Assembly (NCBI RefSeq): GCF_003315205.1
Contig: NZ_QNRR01000011.1
Location: forward strand, 124,001-188,000
Reading direction: 5' to 3'
Origin: Roseimicrobium gellanilyticum
GTDB lineage: Bacteria > Verrucomicrobiota > Verrucomicrobiia > Verrucomicrobiales > Verrucomicrobiaceae
Length of the DNA: 64,000 nucleotides
Of this stretch, positions 61,583-64,000 are shown piece by piece. Position 1 is the first letter of the stretch, and the number at the start of each line of letters is the position of its first letter. The position numbers and the translations under genes were made by a program. The notes beneath the pieces are model-generated. The model made no database searches. It was not told where the DNA came from and was given only the letters and a program-made list of their open reading frames with translations.

Positions 61583-62656
61583 ATGGCTCACCCGTTTTTC
61601 GATGAGATCACTTTCCCCTTTCATCTGCGGGAAGCACAGGAGTTGGAAGCGGTACTTATCCTGGTCTACGACAACAGGGACGCGATCACGCACCTCTGTG
61701 ACATGTGTGGGCTCAATCGTTCCGAACTGAACATCGAGCAAGCGCCAGCGCCACTATGGAGAGAGGCTCTCAAGCTCTTCGCCAGACAGGCACGCGTAAA
61801 AAGCTTGTGCGAACGAGTTGGCAGAAGTTTTCAAGGAACTCCCAGAGTGGTCAAAGCAATTCAGGCCGTTTTCGATGCTGAAGATCCAAGAAAGCAGGTA
61901 TACGCTGCGGACCGCATGCTGGTGCTCAATCGCAAGAGCCTTCGGGAAAAGCTCAGCGAGTTCGAAGTAAGTGATAGTCCGATCCGGGTGTTGCTGGTCC
62001 GGGGAGAGGCCAAAAGTGGCAAGAGCCACGGTCGATATCTATTTTTCCGTATCGCGACGAGCCTTGGAGCACAGCCAATTTATCTCCATCGAGCCCGGGT
62101 GAGTACGGTGCCGGTAGCGGTCGATACGATCTTTGCTGCACTCGGACTGCCAAACACCGCCCCTCCCCAAGGTGATTCCACAAAGGTAGCGTGGTATCAG
62201 GCCATTTGCCGCGAGATCCTGCGGCAGACTGCACATTCCGGTATCAGGGCGTGGATTGCCGTAGACGATCTGGGGCTCGATGCGAATGGCCAACCTTTGC
62301 TGGACCCAGACATCAAACTTTTCTTCGACGAGTTTGCCGCATTCATGAACACGCCCCAGTTCCAGAGTCGATTCTGGCTGCTCCTGATTCACTACCCAGA
62401 CGGGGAGGTGCCCACACATTGGGAGGAAGGGTTTTGGCTTGAGGATCGCACCAGTACAGGTGACCTGACCCTTGATGATGTGGCGGAAGCCTTGCGCGAA
62501 GGGATAAAACGCCAGGGCCTCGTCGGTTTGGAAGACCAGATCAAGGCGGATGCCGAGCAAGTGATCCGCACTGCCGATACGCTTGCTCCGTCAGCCCGGC
62601 TCAAAGGTATCAACACCGATGTCAAAAACCGGCTGACAAACCTGACCACGCCCTAA
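61583..62656 (+). CDS. EAD1-like domain with P-loop NTPase
   Basis: 357 residues. N-terminal about 85 residues form an all-helical domain in the style of effector-associated domain 1 (FHLREAQELEAVLILVYDNR, LCDMCGLNRSELNIEQAPA). Then a linker and a P-loop at 136-148 (VLLVRGEAKSGKS), Walker-B-like IAVDDLGLDANG, and a helical C-terminal part (LDDVAEALREGIKRQGL). The reduced NTPase resembles the adaptor-type iSTAND proteins found with EADs. It probably tethers an effector to the NTPase gene downstream (2 nt away). Confidence 0.6.
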   Translation: MAHPFFDEITFPFHLREAQELEAVLILVYDNRDAITHLCDMCGLNRSELNIEQAPAPLWREALKLFARQARVKSLCERVGRSFQGTPRVVKAIQAVFDAEDPRKQVYAADRMLVLNRKSLREKLSEFEVSDSPIRVLLVRGEAKSGKSHGRYLFFRIATSLGAQPIYLHRARVSTVPVAVDTIFAALGLPNTAPPQGDSTKVAWYQAICREILRQTAHSGIRAWIAVDDLGLDANGQPLLDPDIKLFFDEFAAFMNTPQFQSRFWLLLIHYPDGEVPTHWEEGFWLEDRTSTGDLTLDDVAEALREGIKRQGLVGLEDQIKADAEQVIRTADTLAPSARLKGINTDVKNRLTNLTTP

Positions 62657-62658
62657 CC

Positions 62659-64000
62659 ATGATTCTAGGACAGCAAAGTCGAATCGTGTCGATGGATGTA
62701 TTCCAGGCGGGCTTGCAGAAGGCCGCGCAAGGGGTGCTGCTTTTTCTCAGCCGGGATGCGGAAAGCTCATCCAGGGGGCCAACTTATGCCACGACTTGGC
62801 TAATCACCGACACATTAGTGGTCGTGCCAAGGTACGTGCTTCTGCCCCATGAGAAGGTTGTCTTCTCTGTACGCCGCTCCGGCGACACCACTGAAACCAT
62901 AGCAACACCGGTGGATCCATCCCCACCATCTTATGCAGTAGATGCAAACACCGATTCCTTTCACAAGTCGGCGGTACTCCTGCGCCTCGCGCAGCCGATG
63001 CCTGGCTGCGCGCTACCTCTTGAGACGGCCAGCGCCCTGTCCGATCACACACTGTTCCTGCTGCACTTCTCAGGCGGGATGGACTCCATGAAGATCAGTG
63101 TGGGGCGATTCGTGGGCGTCTCTTCTGATACGTTGGAATACGATGCCGATTCGATGGCCGGATCGAGTGGGGCACCGATATTCTCGGAGTCGGGTTGGAC
63201 GGTGTTGGGAATGCACACTGGCTCGGGAGAATCCCGAAGTTCGAACTACGGGAGACCCTTGGCACTGGTGCTGGAGGACTTGCGACAATCCTCCGCCTGG
63301 CCGGAAATCGCAGCACACCATCGCTTGGCCAATGTCTCTGCGACAGGCCAAGGCACAGAAGCCGGTCCTGCCATGTCGAGAGCGCTCGAATCCACCATCG
63401 TTCAGCCTTCATACGCGATGATGGTTGAAACCTCAAGCACAGGAGCTTCCAAGCCCGAACTACTCGCCGCAGCGCTGCGCTGGACCTTCGATCCCGACGT
63501 TTTGGGCCGCCGGGAGCAATACGCGCCTTTTGTGATAGATGCTGACGAATCTTCAAGGCAGTGGGTACTGGAAGACGATACTCGCCGCGAGCTTCTGCAA
63601 GGCCGCACGCTCACGGAACTGCGACGCGTGCGCGGGAAAGAGAAGAGCGAGAATCCAGGCCAGGAGGTGATCGACAAGATTCTACAGGGGCCGCCCTATC
63701 CAATGTCGAAGATCGCTGATGCTGCACTGCCCTACTGGCTCCAAGCCGTCCGCTGGTTCAAAGGGATTGCGCCAGGACTTCCAACTGTAGCCACGATCAA
63801 CCGCGAGTTGGGCCGGCGTCGGGTGCGTGGTGATCTGAGAGTCCTGACCAAGGACAAAGTGCGGGGTCGCAAAACGGAACTGGAACACGTGCAGGCCTGG
63901 TTCGAGAACACGAGGAAGGGGCCACTGGTCATTTCGGGCTTGGGAGGGATCGGCAAGTCCACTTTGATCGCTCAATTCGTGCTCGACCAGCCGGAGAAGA
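62659..64000 (+). CDS. Degenerate trypsin-like domain fused to STAND NTPase (partial at window end)
   Basis: Open to the window edge: at least 447 residues from ATG 62659, 2 nt after the previous stop. Residues 1-210 resemble a trypsin-like fold (GVLLFLSRD..., TTWLITDTLVVVPRYVLLPH, SMAGSSGAPIF, VLGMHTGSG). The nucleophile Ser170 is present (GSSGAP), but the catalytic His position reads PRYV and the Asp position HKSAVLLRL, so the triad looks incomplete. A linker follows with LRVLTKDKVRGRKTELEHVQ, then Walker A GLGGIGKST (427-435) with TLIAQFVLDQ. Likely a STAND (NACHT/NB-ARC-like) sensor whose C-terminal repeats lie beyond the window. Confidence 0.75.
   Translation, partial: MILGQQSRIVSMDVFQAGLQKAAQGVLLFLSRDAESSSRGPTYATTWLITDTLVVVPRYVLLPHEKVVFSVRRSGDTTETIATPVDPSPPSYAVDANTDSFHKSAVLLRLAQPMPGCALPLETASALSDHTLFLLHFSGGMDSMKISVGRFVGVSSDTLEYDADSMAGSSGAPIFSESGWTVLGMHTGSGESRSSNYGRPLALVLEDLRQSSAWPEIAAHHRLANVSATGQGTEAGPAMSRALESTIVQPSYAMMVETSSTGASKPELLAAALRWTFDPDVLGRREQYAPFVIDADESSRQWVLEDDTRRELLQGRTLTELRRVRGKEKSENPGQEVIDKILQGPPYPMSKIADAALPYWLQAVRWFKGIAPGLPTVATINRELGRRRVRGDLRVLTKDKVRGRKTELEHVQAWFENTRKGPLVISGLGGIGKSTLIAQFVLDQPEK

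Overview
The window is about 57 % GC by eye and looks like a chromosomal accessory region of a Gram-negative, outer-membrane bacterium. The protein styles (three TolC/RND efflux sets, very large Pst permeases, Cys/His-rich small secreted proteins) suggest Verrucomicrobiota. That placement is an inference from style; no rRNA or core phylogenetic marker is present. It contains no transposase, integrase or CRISPR array.

1-3.4 kb: a ParB-like/DUF5131 pair, a small secreted/membrane pair, and a divergent XRE regulator with a near-palindromic operator. 3.4-30.1 kb: a metal-resistance island with three HME-RND tripartite efflux systems (TolC-like channel, adaptor, CzcA/CusA pump), a Zn/Cd/Pb-type P1B ATPase, an ICMT-like methyltransferase and many small secreted Cys- or His-rich proteins. 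The third RND set is preceded by a module shaped like CnrY-CnrX-CnrH (membrane anti-sigma, periplasmic metal sensor, ECF sigma factor).

30.1-32.9 kb (minus strand): a two-gene short prokaryotic Argonaute system, HNH-APAZ followed by a catalytically dead MID-PIWI protein. 33.0-39.4 kb (minus strand): an array of DNA-transaction genes (DUF932, a DnaN-type clamp paralogue with an extra coiled-coil tail, a membrane protein and a lipoprotein, a WGR-DNA ligase fusion, a Cas4/RecB-like nuclease with its partner, and a ribbon-helix-helix-like protein). Most of these genes have their own Shine-Dalgarno leader and their own hairpin terminator, so they resemble cassettes.

39.5-57.8 kb: an arsenic/phosphate island. 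It holds arsR1-GAPDH-arsJ (arsenate efflux as 1-arseno-3-phosphoglycerate), arsR2-DUF6428-acr3-arsC (arsenate reduction and arsenite efflux), arsR3, a phosphate-selective porin, pstS-pstC-pstA-pstB-pstB-phoU, a second pstS, a PhoB-like regulator and an MFS transporter. A GGGTATCSGTA-like motif recurs before arsR1, arsR3 and both pstS genes, suggesting that arsenic regulators also control phosphate uptake.

58.1 kb: a tRNA-Thr(TGT) on the minus strand. 58.7-64 kb: a four-gene plus-strand cluster of a cytoplasmic trypsin/V8-like protease, a two-HKD phospholipase D-like protein, an EAD1-like P-loop NTPase, and a degenerate-trypsin/STAND NTPase running off the window end. It looks like an NTPase-controlled conflict (anti-phage or suicide) system that I cannot match to a named one. 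This cluster and the HNH-APAZ/Argonaute pair are the most interesting parts of the window.
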